Below are positions 18,436-27,668 of a stretch of 64,000 nucleotides of DNA, piece after piece. A model generated the notes under the pieces. It was given only the letters and a program-made list of their open reading frames with translations. It ran no database searches and was not told the origin of the DNA. Location of the stretch: the NCBI RefSeq assembly GCF_030406405.1, contig NZ_JAUEPL010000015.1, positions 1 to 64,000 of the forward strand, given 5' to 3'. How positions within the stretch are numbered: the first letter of the stretch is position 1; each line of letters opens with the position of its first letter. Origin of the DNA: Streptomyces ficellus (GTDB lineage Bacteria; Actinomycetota; Actinomycetes; Streptomycetales; Streptomycetaceae). Both the position numbers and the translations under genes were made by a program.

Positions 18436-18810
18436 TCAGTCAGCGGTGGGCCTGGATCGCTCACGGGTGAGCAGGAGGACGGCTACGGCCGGGACGGCTC
18501 CGACCACGGCCTGGGCGACGAAACCATCGGCGAAGGCCATCTCCAAGCGCACGGCGTCTCCCGAATAGACGCTTACGGCCGGCAGGAGTACCACGGGCAC
18601 CAGGGCCACGGAGAAAGCCACTGACGAGGCCCACCGTGCGGCGCTCACCGTCCACGGTCGGCCTGTCGACATGCGCATCCCCGCGATCACCAGAACTACT
18701 CCCGTGAGAGCGAACACCGGTACGCCGAGGGGAACCGTGTCGCTACGTGTGACAAGGAAGGAAGACAGCCCGAGGTACCAGACACCGGCAATGAGAGGCG
18801 GGAGCGCCAC
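18436..18810 (-). CDS. Small four-helix membrane protein, unknown
   Basis: A 124-residue hydrophobic protein with four probable membrane helices (LIAGVWYLGLSSFLV, VPVFALTGVVLVIAGM, VAFSVALVPVVLLPAV, AQAVVGAVPAVAVLLL). The C-terminus is short and charged (TRERSRPTAD). It has no recognised motif and stands alone between panD and the SPFH gene. Confidence 0.6.
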   Translation of the reverse strand: MALPPLIAGVWYLGLSSFLVTRSDTVPLGVPVFALTGVVLVIAGMRMSTGRPWTVSAARWASSVAFSVALVPVVLLPAVSVYSGDAVRLEMAFADGFVAQAVVGAVPAVAVLLLTRERSRPTAD

Positions 18811-19092
18811 GCGTGTCCTTCCGGGTGGCCGGGAGCCGACAACGTGTGTGCCGGCCCCGGCGGTGGTCAGTCGGATGCCGGGATGCCCGGTTTGATCCGC
18901 ACGTGCTCAGTGATCCCAGGAGGGGAGCTCTATCCCAGCACCCTGCAGCTCAGACGCGCGGTCACCCTTACGCGGCCGGAGCGTAGGCACCCTGGCTTGC
19001 CCCCACGGCCGCCGCAACCCGCGATCAGAAACCTTGCTGCGGCCCGACATGTGCTCGACGACACTGACGATCCCGGCCCTCGCTGTCGTCGC

Positions 19093-20202
19093 TCAATTGC
19101 CGGACCTCTGCCCCCGGCCCGGCACCTGGGGTGTCCTCGCGGCCTCGGCCTCGGCCTTCGCGTCGCTCACTACGGCAGCGGCCTGCTTCGCAACCTCATC
19201 GGCAGCTGCGGCAGCGTCGAGCGAAAGCGGCGATCCTGGCTCAAGCTCCGGAGCCCCGCCTTCGTCCGACGCGTCGTCGACATCGGTCGTGGTTGCTTTC
19301 TCCGGTTGCGCGGATGCGGGAAGCCCCATCGTCGACTGATCGCCGAATGCGTGGGTGACGGCGCGAACTGCCTCGGTCAGCTCGCCCGGGATCACCCAGA
19401 ACGTGTTGTTGTCGCTCTTCGCCAGATGAGGGAGCGTCTCGAGGTATTTGTAGGCCAGGATCTTCGGGTCGGCATTGTTGCGATGGACGGCCTGGAAGAC
19501 GCGCTCCACCGCCTTCGCCTCGCCGTCCGCCCGCAAGATCATGGCTTGTTGCGCGCCCTGTGCTTCCAGGATGTCCTTCTGCTTCGTGCCTTCCGCGGTG
19601 AGGATCTTGGCCTGCCGCTCCCCTTCGGCGTGCAGGATGGCCGCCCGCTTGTCACGCTCGGCCCGCATCTGCTTCTCCATCGCCTCTTTGATGGTGTGCG
19701 GTGGATCGATGGCCTTGATCTCGACGCGGTTGACCCGGATACCCCACTTGCCGGTGGCGTCGTCGAGGACGGTGCGGAGCCGGGCGTTGATCTCCTCACG
19801 TGAGGTGAGCGTCTCTTCCAGGTCCATGGAGCCGATGACGTTCCGCAGCGTGGTCACGGTGAGCTGATCGATCGCCTGCAGGTAGTCAGCGACCTCGTAG
19901 GCCGCCGCCCGCGGATCGGTGATCTGGTAGTAGAGCACCGTGTCGATGTTCACCACGAGGTTGTCCTCGGTGATCACCGGCTTGGGCTGGGACGAATACA
20001 CCTGCTCGCGCACGTCGAGTTTGGTGTTGACACGGTCCGCCACCGGCACGACGAAGTTCAGGCCGGGTTGCAACGTCCGGCGATACCGGCCGAACCGCTC
20101 GATGTTGTAGCGCCGCGCCTGCGGAACGATCCGCACCGTGGAGGCCACGAGGAAGACGACAACAATCGCCGCCACAAGAATCGGGATGACAACCGGATCC
20201 AC
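19093..20202 (-). CDS. SPFH/band-7 (slipin-like) membrane protein
   Basis: A 369-residue protein with one N-terminal membrane helix (VVIPILVAAIVVVFLVASTV), a band-7/SPFH domain from about 25 to 200 (RRYNIERFGRYRRTLQPGLN), a long charged coiled coil (AILHAEGERQAKILTAEGTK) and an acidic Ala-rich C-terminus. SPFH proteins assemble large cages in functional membrane microdomains. It follows the NfeD-like gene by 29 bp in the same direction. This is the usual SPFH-NfeD pair, where NfeD is the structural partner. Confidence 0.93.
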   Translation of the reverse strand: MDPVVIPILVAAIVVVFLVASTVRIVPQARRYNIERFGRYRRTLQPGLNFVVPVADRVNTKLDVREQVYSSQPKPVITEDNLVVNIDTVLYYQITDPRAAAYEVADYLQAIDQLTVTTLRNVIGSMDLEETLTSREEINARLRTVLDDATGKWGIRVNRVEIKAIDPPHTIKEAMEKQMRAERDKRAAILHAEGERQAKILTAEGTKQKDILEAQGAQQAMILRADGEAKAVERVFQAVHRNNADPKILAYKYLETLPHLAKSDNNTFWVIPGELTEAVRAVTHAFGDQSTMGLPASAQPEKATTTDVDDASDEGGAPELEPGSPLSLDAAAAADEVAKQAAAVVSDAKAEAEAARTPQVPGRGQRSGN

Positions 20203-20231
20203 AATTCCTCCGCTGGGATGTGTTCAGCCGT

Positions 20232-20669
20232 TCACGGAAGGAGTTCACGGGGGTAGACGACAGCCGTCACGCCTTCGATCTCCATGACATCCACCAGCGC
20301 TCCTACCGGGATCACATGGCTCTCGTCGAGGGCACGGGCGGACCATTCTTCGCCGGATACCTTGATCAGGCCGCGGGTCGCGGTGACCTCTTGCATGACC
20401 TCGGCCCGCTTGCCGATCAGCGCATCGCTGCCCTCACGGATGAGGGGTGCCTGTGCCATATGCCGCTGCGCGACAGGACGGACGAGGACGAGGCCCGCTG
20501 CCGCAGTCACCCCGAAGGCCACGAGCTGGCCAAAAAGGCCGATGCCCACGCCGGCGACCACAGCGGCAACTAGCGCAGCGCCCGCCAGCAACCCGAAAAC
20601 CAGCGTCAGGGTGAAGAACTCCGCGACACCGAGCGCCGCGGCGGCGAGCAGCCATACGAACCACGGCAT
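20232..20669 (-). CDS. NfeD-like protein
   Basis: A 145-residue protein starting at ATG 20669, eight bases after GGGGAGG. Three membrane segments occupy residues 1-75 (MPWFVWLLAAAALGVAEFF, LVFGLLAGAALVAAVVAG, LFGQLVAFGVTAAAGLVLV). The C-terminal OB-fold (IGKRAEVMQEVTATRGLIKV, GALVDVMEIEGVTAVVYP) is typical. It forms an operon with the downstream SPFH gene and is expected to cap or organise the SPFH assembly. Confidence 0.92.
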   Translation of the reverse strand: MPWFVWLLAAAALGVAEFFTLTLVFGLLAGAALVAAVVAGVGIGLFGQLVAFGVTAAAGLVLVRPVAQRHMAQAPLIREGSDALIGKRAEVMQEVTATRGLIKVSGEEWSARALDESHVIPVGALVDVMEIEGVTAVVYPRELLP

Positions 20670-20995
20670 CGAATCAGCCTCCCCAAGGGGACCTATCCAC
20701 CAACCTACCCGCCGGAACGCTGGACGGAACAGCTTGCTCCGCCCCATCTGCGATCTGGACGCCAGGCGGAGGGGGCAGGAGGCCCCGCCTGTGGTCCCGG
20801 TGCCGGTCCGGCAGCCCGGCGAACAGCGACGCCGGAAGCAGGCCGACGAGGGCCACACCGCGACGTATCCGGCGTCGCCTGTAGCCGCACCTGGAGCGCC
20901 GGCACGAGGTAGGGGTGCACATGTTGCACTGCGCTCCTCCGCTGAGGGTCGGCCACCGCGACGCCTCGCATTACCGGCGAGTACAAGCACGGGCC

Positions 20996-22135
20996 TCACG
21001 GACTCGCAGGCAGTTCCAACCCGGAGCAGTGCCCACGCCGGACCTGGTCCTTTGCGAACGCGGCTACGTACTCGCGTAGCCGCACACGCCGCTCATGTCG
21101 CATCGCCTCGGTCGGAGGCTCGTATACCTGGTCCTTCTCGCGCTCCTCGCGGGAGCGGTTGCCGTAGCCCCAGTGCGCGGCGAAGCCGATGCTCTCGCCG
21201 TCACACTGGGCGACGGCCCAGGCTCTGTGCTCGGTCAGTGCGGGCTTCCAGGTGCGTCGCCCATCGGCAGCGGGTCGGGGCCGGAGCCCATCTCGCGTAT
21301 GTTCGTGCCCCAGTCACCGCGCCACATGGTGAGTTCGACGAGCGGTCGGCCCCGCCGGTCACCGCGGTACGAGTCCTCTTCCTTCGGCGCGTGCAGGGTG
21401 CACCGTCCGACGATCCCGCCCTCCGCGATGGCGATGCGCACCTCCCCGTCGCGTCCTTCCACCGGGACGCGCGTGGTGGCAAAAGCGCATGGCAGGCTGT
21501 GCCCGTCGCCTCCGCGCGGGGCACGAACCTGCCGGTGTCCGGGACTGCACCATCCTTCGGTTCGGGCAGCGGCTCGCCACCACAACCGAGCTTCGCGGTC
21601 ACTTCGTTCGTCATCCGCACCGCGAGCCGCAGCATGACGGCCTCCTCCTCGCGGCTCTCCGCGAAGTAGGTCCATGTCGTCACGAGCAGCCGATGGTCTT
21701 CCCCGCGCGGGTCCTTGACGCCGTCCGGGCACTCGGGCATGAGGAAGACCCGACTGTGCTGGTCTTCGAATCCGGGCAGACCGCCCGGCAACACAGCGTG
21801 CGGCGGATAGTAGTCCCCGACGAACCGCAACTCCTCGTCGCGGGCCGCTCCGGGCGGATAGGCGTCCACCGCGATCACGACCTTGTCCGCGTCGTCCGTC
21901 AGCACGCAGTGGTACTCGCCGAGGTCCTCGTCGAAGGACTCCCGTTGTAAACCGAGCCGCCCGTCCGCCCGTAGCCTCTTCAGGTCACCACTGGGCAGCG
22001 CGCCCCCGCACGCCTCACGTGCCAGCCACCAGTCCTTCACCGGCGCCCGAACCGAGAACCCGACGGCGACCAGTACGAGCCCCGCACAGGCCAAGCTCCA
22101 CACAACTTACGGTGCCGCGATGCCCAATCCCGCAT
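20996..22135 (-). pseudogene. Frameshifted membrane-anchored protein gene
   Basis: The reading is continuous only if frames are switched: MRDWASRHRKL, then a 2-base shift to WSLACAGLVLVAVGFSVRAPVKDWW (one membrane helix), a long extracytoplasmic part (CVLTDDADKVVIAVDAYPPG), a shift near 21495 to VPVEGRDGEVRIAIAEGGIV, and another near 21240 to CDGESIGFAAHWG and the end FAKDQVRRGHCSGLELPASP. The end DQVRRGxCSGL matches a Streptomyces family of unknown function I recall only by pattern. At least three frameshifts make decay more likely than sequencing error. Confidence 0.7.
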
Positions 22136-22443
22136 ACGCTCCCCCGCTCTCTCGAACACCACTTCCGCAACAGAGCGAACAGCCTCGCATGTGCCTTGCA
22201 CCCCAAACCGATGGGGTCAGCCGTCGGTCAGGCGCGGGAAGGGGCCACTGCCACTGCCTGCCGCCGCAAGTAGAGGGCAGCACCCGTCACGGGGGCCTTT
22301 GATAGGGTCCTCGGCCGGATCGGTGGGAGGAGGTCTGGGTAACCCCACTACCGCGGAAATGCCGGCACCTTGCCTTCCAGACCCCATGGCCGCCCGCGAC
22401 CCGGCATTCTGGTTCCACCGGCGAAGGGGTGGTGCAGCCACGA
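22136..22443. other. No recognisable gene
   Basis: About 300 bp without a supported reading frame, RNA gene or strong hairpin. It separates remnants on opposite strands. Confidence 0.5.
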
Positions 22444-22677
22444 ATGGCCCTTGATTATGACCAGACCACGGCAGCCGTGCGTCTCGACCAAAAGCAGCCC
22501 TCACCACCGCCGCGTACAGGGCCGGCGCCGCTGACGAGGTCGGATGGCTGGAATGGAAGTCGCACCTCGATCTGACCGACCACCGGTCCTTCTTCACCAT
22601 CGCCAAAGCGGTGCTGGGCTTCGCGAACCGCATGCCCGACCGCGCCCTTCGCAACGCCGAGGGACATGGATATTAGA
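22444..22677 (+). pseudogene. Remnant of Schlafen/AlbA_2-domain ATP-binding protein
   Basis: The N-terminus MALDYDQTTAAVR and, after a frameshift, GAADEVGWLEWKSHLDLTDH and IAKAVLGFANRMPD followed by EGHGY match the start of the AlbA_2 (Schlafen-like) DNA/ATP-binding domain in actinobacterial proteins. A TAG stops the frame at the point where VGVEPG usually follows. Only the first 75 or so residues remain. Confidence 0.6.
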
Positions 22678-23195
22678 AGTCTCCTTGGCTCTCGACGCCG
22701 AAGACAAGCATCTCCCCCAGATGGCCGGTGTGCAGGTCTGACTCGGGCAGGATGCTGTTTTGGGTTCCGAGGGTACCCGGCCGCTGCTTCCCGAACCGGC
22801 ACAACTGCCTCAGTCCACCGCAGATACGACGGAGAGCAGGTGGCAGATGGTTCGGTGGCGTCTGCGTCTGGATACCAGCCGGTGATGAACTGTTCCAGCG
22901 CTATCGAACGGTCACCGTTCACGTTCCCGAGCCACCCCAGGCCCGGCAAGTCCACGGCGGGAAGCGGTGGGCGTACGCGGTTGAGGAGTTGTCGACTCAA
23001 GGGTGCTTCGAAGCGCAGTTCGCAGTCTGTGAGAACGCCGTCGGATGTGCCAGTCTGGCTCACCTTGGCAGTGCCAAGGTACAGGGCCTCTCCTCCAAGG
23101 CGGACTGCAATATGGATCGGCAACGGCCTTTCGTCCGTGCCCCGGGGTGATCCCACCAGCCGCTCTGTGACCGGAGCCGGTGCGGGCCCGATCAA
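22673..23195 (-). pseudogene. Frameshifted gene of unknown family
   Basis: The upstream part reads well as protein (RPLPIHIAVRLGGEALYLGT, SDGVLTDCELRFEAPLSRQL, LEQFITGWYPDAD). Near 22745 the frame must shift by one base to continue as SDLHTGHLGEMLVFGVESQG before a stop. The end overlaps the AlbA_2 remnant stop on the other strand. I do not recognise the family. Confidence 0.45.
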
Positions 23196-23340
23196 ACGGA
23201 CCTCACTCCGCGCTGCACAATAGCAGCGCCGGAATTGCGGCGGAGCCTTGATCAGTCATCCCCGCATCATCCTCGACCATGACTGGGCATCGCTAATGTC
23301 TGCCAGCTGTGGCCGTCACAAGATCAGCATCAGAGCCGAC

Positions 23341-23927
23341 TCACACCTCGAAGGGGCAGGCAATCTGGTCGATCAGTCGCATGCGGGCCGTGTCGACGAG
23401 CCAGTGCCGACCCGTGCCGAATTCCTCGTCGCTGTCGACGGCCCGACGACAAGGGTGTTCTCGTCGAGGAAGCCTCGGCTACTGCCGAGCCGAGTGACCT
23501 CATGAGCGGCGAGAACGTCCTGGTCATGGGTGACGGTGAGCAGGCGGTCTCCGGTAGGGCTCACCGCCGGCAGGACACAATCCTCGTCGCCGAAGCTGCC
23601 CACCACGAGGGCGTAACCGTCCCAACGCCCCCATCTCAAGGGGGAGCCATTCTGACCTTCGCCGATGGTCAGACCCATCTGGCCGGTCGGATGCGGAACG
23701 TGGACGGAACCCGCCGCCGTCCCCGTCACGGCACGTGCCAGCAGCGTGCTGTCCACGGCGTTGATCACCAGCCATTCCTCCCCGCGGCCACCGTCCGGGG
23801 CCTCGTGCGCCAGAGGGCCGTGGACGTGGGCCCACACGACCTTGCCGTCTGCGGAGAAGCCGACCGAGCCGCTGCGGGCGATCATCTTGGTGACACGAGC
23901 CTCCAGCGCTGATACTCCCAGCCGCAT
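23341..23927 (-). pseudogene. Frameshifted beta-propeller-like protein fragment
   Basis: Reads GSVGFSADGKVVWAHVHGPL, EEWLVINAVDSTLLARAV, VSPTGDRLLTVTHDQD and GFLDENTLVVG. Near 23450 it shifts frame to DEEFGTGRHWLVDTARMRLI and ends FEV-stop. The repeated D-G-x-x-h-W and S-x-x-G-D-R-L-L-T motifs are like WD40/propeller-type blades. The N-terminus looks truncated. Nearby remnants on both sides indicate a decayed block. Confidence 0.5.
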
Positions 23928-23955
23928 GCGCGGCCGGCCCCTTGGCCAGCTCCAC

Positions 23956-24323
23956 CTACAGATGTCGCGAACTACTTCTGGCTCGGCCTCCGCAGCGACA
24001 CCGGTCCTTGTGACCGCAGAGCACGCCGCTCTCTTGCACGTCCGCCGTCACCAGTGCGCACCGAATGGCGGCCCACAGGTTCTTGGCGGCCGCCACGCTC
24101 GCCTGCCAGGAAGAATCGTTGGGCCGCGCCTGGAGCCGTAGCCCCTAGCGGAACTGCTGCCGCTCGGCGGTCAGCCCGCTCCCTTGTGAATACCGCATGC
24201 CACGGTGATACCGCAGCGGACGATCAACCGTCATCCCCTACGGCAACGCGAGTGCAACGTCAGTAGGTGGCTTAGTTTTTGACCGTGTTATCCGGGGTTC
24301 CGGAACATTACTTGTTCCCCGTT
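23956..24323. other. Gene-free stretch downstream of the mevalonate operon
   Basis: No supported gene. Near 24288-24316 a weak inverted repeat (CGGGG...CCCCG with an inner GGAAC/GTTCC) lies just beyond the HMG-CoA synthase stop and could end the mevalonate transcript. Confidence 0.35.
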
Positions 24324-25514
24324 TCACGCCGAGAGAGGTCCGACTACCTCATAGAGTCGCTGGTGGTTGCTGATTCCGCAAAGGCGGAAATTGCCCTGGG
24401 TCTGCCGAGGAATCAGGTGCATGCCCCCGTCGTGGGGGAGCGGATGTTCGCGGAGCTTGAGGTAGGCGGCGTAGTCGATGGGGCGGCGCCGGGCTATCGT
24501 CTCGCGGTGGGCGCGCGTGCGGAGCCGGTCGCCGTAGCCGGGGACGACGCGGCCGGCGAAGAATTCAGCGACACTTCCCGAGCCGTAGCTGAAGAAGCCG
24601 ATCGTTTCTTCGCCGAGTGTGTCGTTTCCGTCCAGCACGGCGGCCAGGGCGAGGTATAGGGAGGCGGTGTAGCTGTTGCCGATGGTTTCGTTGTAGCGAG
24701 TGGTGGGTGCGATTGTGCTTTCGATGGCTTTGTTGCTGCTTTTGATGCCGGCTGCGTTGGTGAGTTGCTGGTGGGCTTTGAATGCCATGCGGGTGAAGGG
24801 CTGGTGGTAGCAGACGGTGCGCAGCTGCTCCAGCGGGAGTCCGCCCCGGGCCTGGTAGTCGCGCCAGGCGCCGTCAACGGCTGCCAGGTACGCGGCTGCG
24901 GACTTCTTGCCGTCGACGACCGCGGTGGAACGGTAGTTGGGGCGCCAGAAGTCCGCGATGTCGTCGGTGTGTAGCCCGGTGGCAGGGCACAGCTCGACGA
25001 GGGCCGGTTTGGCTGACACGAGCATGGCTACGGCGGCGGCACCCTGGGTTGCTTCTCCTGGGCTGTCGAGGTCGTAGGAGGCGATGTCACTGGCGAGAAC
25101 CAGCACCTGTTCCTCGGGGTTGCGTGCCACGAGTGCGGCCGCGAACTGGAGGGCCGCGGTGCCCGAATAGCAGGCCTGTTTGAGCTCGACGACGCGGATG
25201 GCTGAGGGAAGGCGCAGGAGGGAGTGGAGGTAGACGCCTGCCGCTTTGGACTGGTCGATGGAGGTCTCGGTGGCGAACAGGAGTGTGCGGATGCGGCCGG
25301 TGCCGTGTCGTGTGATGACCGGTGCGGCTGCGTCGGCGGCCATGGTGACGATGTCTTCGTCGGCGGCGGGCACGCTCATGGCCTTCTGGCCGATGCCGGT
25401 GTGGTACTTGGCCACGTTGGCGCCGGTGTGCTTGCTGAGTTCAGTGTGGGTGAGGACGAGGCTGCTGGTTGCGAAGGACAGGTCGTGGATGCCTACGGGG
25501 AGGTCAGGAGGCAT
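24324..25514 (-). CDS. mvaS: Hydroxymethylglutaryl-CoA synthase
   Basis: Condenses acetoacetyl-CoA with acetyl-CoA to HMG-CoA, first committed step of the mevalonate pathway. The 396-residue thiolase-fold enzyme has the catalytic Cys115 in KQACYSGTAA, general base Glu83 in ATETS, and the His of CYHQPF (about 237). ASDIASYDLDSPGEATQGAA is conserved. It is the last gene of the operon and overlaps the HMG-CoA reductase gene by 11 bp. The order matches the mevalonate clusters known from Streptomyces sp. CL190 and relatives. Confidence 0.96.
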   Translation of the reverse strand: MPPDLPVGIHDLSFATSSLVLTHTELSKHTGANVAKYHTGIGQKAMSVPAADEDIVTMAADAAAPVITRHGTGRIRTLLFATETSIDQSKAAGVYLHSLLRLPSAIRVVELKQACYSGTAALQFAAALVARNPEEQVLVLASDIASYDLDSPGEATQGAAAVAMLVSAKPALVELCPATGLHTDDIADFWRPNYRSTAVVDGKKSAAAYLAAVDGAWRDYQARGGLPLEQLRTVCYHQPFTRMAFKAHQQLTNAAGIKSSNKAIESTIAPTTRYNETIGNSYTASLYLALAAVLDGNDTLGEETIGFFSYGSGSVAEFFAGRVVPGYGDRLRTRAHRETIARRRPIDYAAYLKLREHPLPHDGGMHLIPRQTQGNFRLCGISNHQRLYEVVGPLSA

Positions 25515-26595
25515 GACGGTCTCCGTTGCCGCGTTCGAAGCGGGTATGGGCCCTCATGAGTTCGCCCGGGTTGGTCTGGGCGGCGAGCAGGGACAGTTCG
25601 CCGCAGAGAACAGTGGCTGCGGCCAAGGCGGCGAGGCGGCGTGCGTTGTGGCCCACGGGGCGGTCCTTGCGGCAGCCGAGTGCCCTGAGCGTCTCTTCGA
25701 CGAAGTCGAGGGCTTTGCCGTTGCCGATGGTGCCGACGATGAGATTGGGCAGGGTGCAGGAGAAGTAGAGGTCGCCGTCGCGGTCTTCGGCGAAGGTGAC
25801 GCCCTGGGAGCCTTCCACGATGTTGGCGGCGTCCTGGCCGGTGGCAAGGTAGAAGGCGAGCAGCATGTTCGCGTAGTGGGCGTTGGCGGAGCGGATGCCT
25901 CCGGCGAGGAGTGTGCCGACCAGGTTCTTGTGTGTGTTGAGGCGAGCGATTTTCGCGGCCGTGGTGTGCAGGCTCTGCGCGACGGTGTGCTGGGGGATGA
26001 GGATTTCCGCGGTCACGTTCCTTCCGCGGCCCAGAATGCCGTTGATGGCGGTGGCCTTCTTGTCGGTGCAGTAGTTGGCGGAGATGGACCCGTAGCGGAT
26101 GCCGGGCACGTGAGCGAGGAGGTGACCGAGGAGGGCGTCGGCAGCGAGGGTGGCCATGTTGTGTCCGGCGGCGTCTCCTGTGCTGAACTCGAAGCGCAGA
26201 AAGAGCAGGGGACCGGCGATTTCGTCACGCACGCCGAGGAGTTCGGCGTACCGGCTGGTGCTACGGGTGACCACACGCAGTTCTTCGAGGCGGCTGTGGA
26301 CGGCGTGGGCCGCGGCGAAGGCAGTTTCGGCACTGTCGGCTTCGACGAGGACGGAGCGGGTCATTCGCTCGTCGACGAGTGTGGCCTTGATGCCTTCCTC
26401 GACAGTCATGGAGATGCGTGCACCACGGGCCACCGACGGCCACAGGGGACTCTCGTAGGTGGCCAGGGGCACCTCCGTCTCGGTGGTGGCCGCGTTGCCG
26501 GAGACGCGCAGCGGGCCCACCCAGCGCAGGGGGACGCGTGCTGCGGATACCGCGCTAGGAGCGGGTGGCTTGGTCGGTGGAGGCTGGAGGGTCAC
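25504..26595 (-). CDS. mvaA: Hydroxymethylglutaryl-CoA reductase
   Basis: Reduces HMG-CoA to mevalonate with NADPH. The GTG at 26595 follows AAGGAG by seven bases and gives 363 residues; longer readings lack support. Key parts are PLATYESPLWPSVARG, the Glu-containing LVDERMTRSV, RFEFSTGDAAGHNMAT, the catalytic Lys region NYCTDKKATAING, and NIVEGSQGVTFAEDRDGDLY. It closely follows the pattern I recall for the CL190 mevalonate-cluster reductase. It overlaps the isomerase stop by 4 bp (GTGA) and HMG-CoA synthase by 11 bp. Confidence 0.96.
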   Translation of the reverse strand: MTLQPPPTKPPAPSAVSAARVPLRWVGPLRVSGNAATTETEVPLATYESPLWPSVARGARISMTVEEGIKATLVDERMTRSVLVEADSAETAFAAAHAVHSRLEELRVVTRSTSRYAELLGVRDEIAGPLLFLRFEFSTGDAAGHNMATLAADALLGHLLAHVPGIRYGSISANYCTDKKATAINGILGRGRNVTAEILIPQHTVAQSLHTTAAKIARLNTHKNLVGTLLAGGIRSANAHYANMLLAFYLATGQDAANIVEGSQGVTFAEDRDGDLYFSCTLPNLIVGTIGNGKALDFVEETLRALGCRKDRPVGHNARRLAALAAATVLCGELSLLAAQTNPGELMRAHTRFERGNGDRHAS

Positions 26596-27668
26596 GGTTG
26601 CTCTCCTTGGGACTTGGTGAGACCGATGTGGTGGGTGTGACAGAACTGGTGCAGTGAGCCGGTGATCACCACATCGCAGCCGGTCAGTGCGGCCGGGGTG
26701 CGGGCTCCCAGAAGAGTCATGAGGGAGGTGAGGTGCTCCAGCCATGTGGTGATCTGCTGGATGAGGGCGTCGATTCCGCCGGTGATCAGGGTGGTGAGGA
26801 AGATTCCGGAAACACCGGCGGCGTGGGCTCCCAGGGCGAGAGCCCGGGCGACGTCGAGCGGGTGGCGGACGCCACCGGAGGCCAGTAAGGGCAATCCGTG
26901 GCCGCGTGCGTCAAGGAGCGCTGCGGGGGTGCTCAGGCCCCAGTCCTCCAGGTAAAAGTAGTCGCTGTGGGGGCGGCGTCCGTTTTCGATTCGGGCGAAG
27001 TTGGTTCCTCCCCGTCCGGCCACGTCCGCGACATCGACGCCCAGGGACGCCAGTTGGGTGACGGTTTGGCCGCTGAGGCCGAAGCCGACCTCTTTGACGA
27101 TCACCGGAACATCGACGGCCGCGGTGATGCTCTCGATTGCGGCAGGCCAGTGACCGAAGGAGCGGTCTCCCTCAGGCATGACGGTTTCTTGCACCGAGTT
27201 GAGGTGGATCTGCAGTGCGTCGGCCTTCAAGAGGGTGACGGCCCGACGGGCCTGTTCCACGGTGGCGTTGGTGTTGACGTTCGCCATCACAAAGCCGTGG
27301 GGGTTGAGTTCGCGCAGCGGCGTGAAGGTCGCAGCGGTTGAGGCATCCTTGAGGTAGGGGCTCATCGACCCGGACGCGATGGGGATGCCGGTCTCGCGGG
27401 CCGCGATCGCCAGGCCCTGGTTGATCTCACCAGTCTTGGGCGTGCCACCGGTCATCGCGTTGATGTAGAGGGGGAGAGGCCAGTCCAGCCCACCGAACCG
27501 GGTACGCAGCGAGACGCGCTCGCGGTCGGTGCCGGCCAGAGCGTGGTGGACAAAGTGCACCTCGTCGAACTGGCTGGCCATCAAGGACGTTCTGCCAAGG
27601 GCCGTCCCGGAGGTCTCGTGCTGGGCGACGGCGAGCCGCACGTGGTCATCCTTACGCGATCCGGTCAT
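26592..27668 (-). CDS. fni: Type 2 isopentenyl-diphosphate isomerase
   Basis: FMN- and NADPH-dependent interconversion of IPP and DMAPP. Starting at ATG 27668 gives 358 residues, typical for type 2 enzymes, beginning TGSRKDDHVRLAV. TIM-barrel motifs include YINAMTGGTPKTGEINQGLA, QIHLNSVQETVMPEGDR, VIVKEVGFGLS and DVAGRGGTNFARIE. It overlaps the phosphomevalonate kinase gene by 17 bp upstream and mvaA by 4 bp downstream, so the whole block is one transcript. Confidence 0.96.
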   Translation of the reverse strand: MTGSRKDDHVRLAVAQHETSGTALGRTSLMASQFDEVHFVHHALAGTDRERVSLRTRFGGLDWPLPLYINAMTGGTPKTGEINQGLAIAARETGIPIASGSMSPYLKDASTAATFTPLRELNPHGFVMANVNTNATVEQARRAVTLLKADALQIHLNSVQETVMPEGDRSFGHWPAAIESITAAVDVPVIVKEVGFGLSGQTVTQLASLGVDVADVAGRGGTNFARIENGRRPHSDYFYLEDWGLSTPAALLDARGHGLPLLASGGVRHPLDVARALALGAHAAGVSGIFLTTLITGGIDALIQQITTWLEHLTSLMTLLGARTPAALTGCDVVITGSLHQFCHTHHIGLTKSQGEQP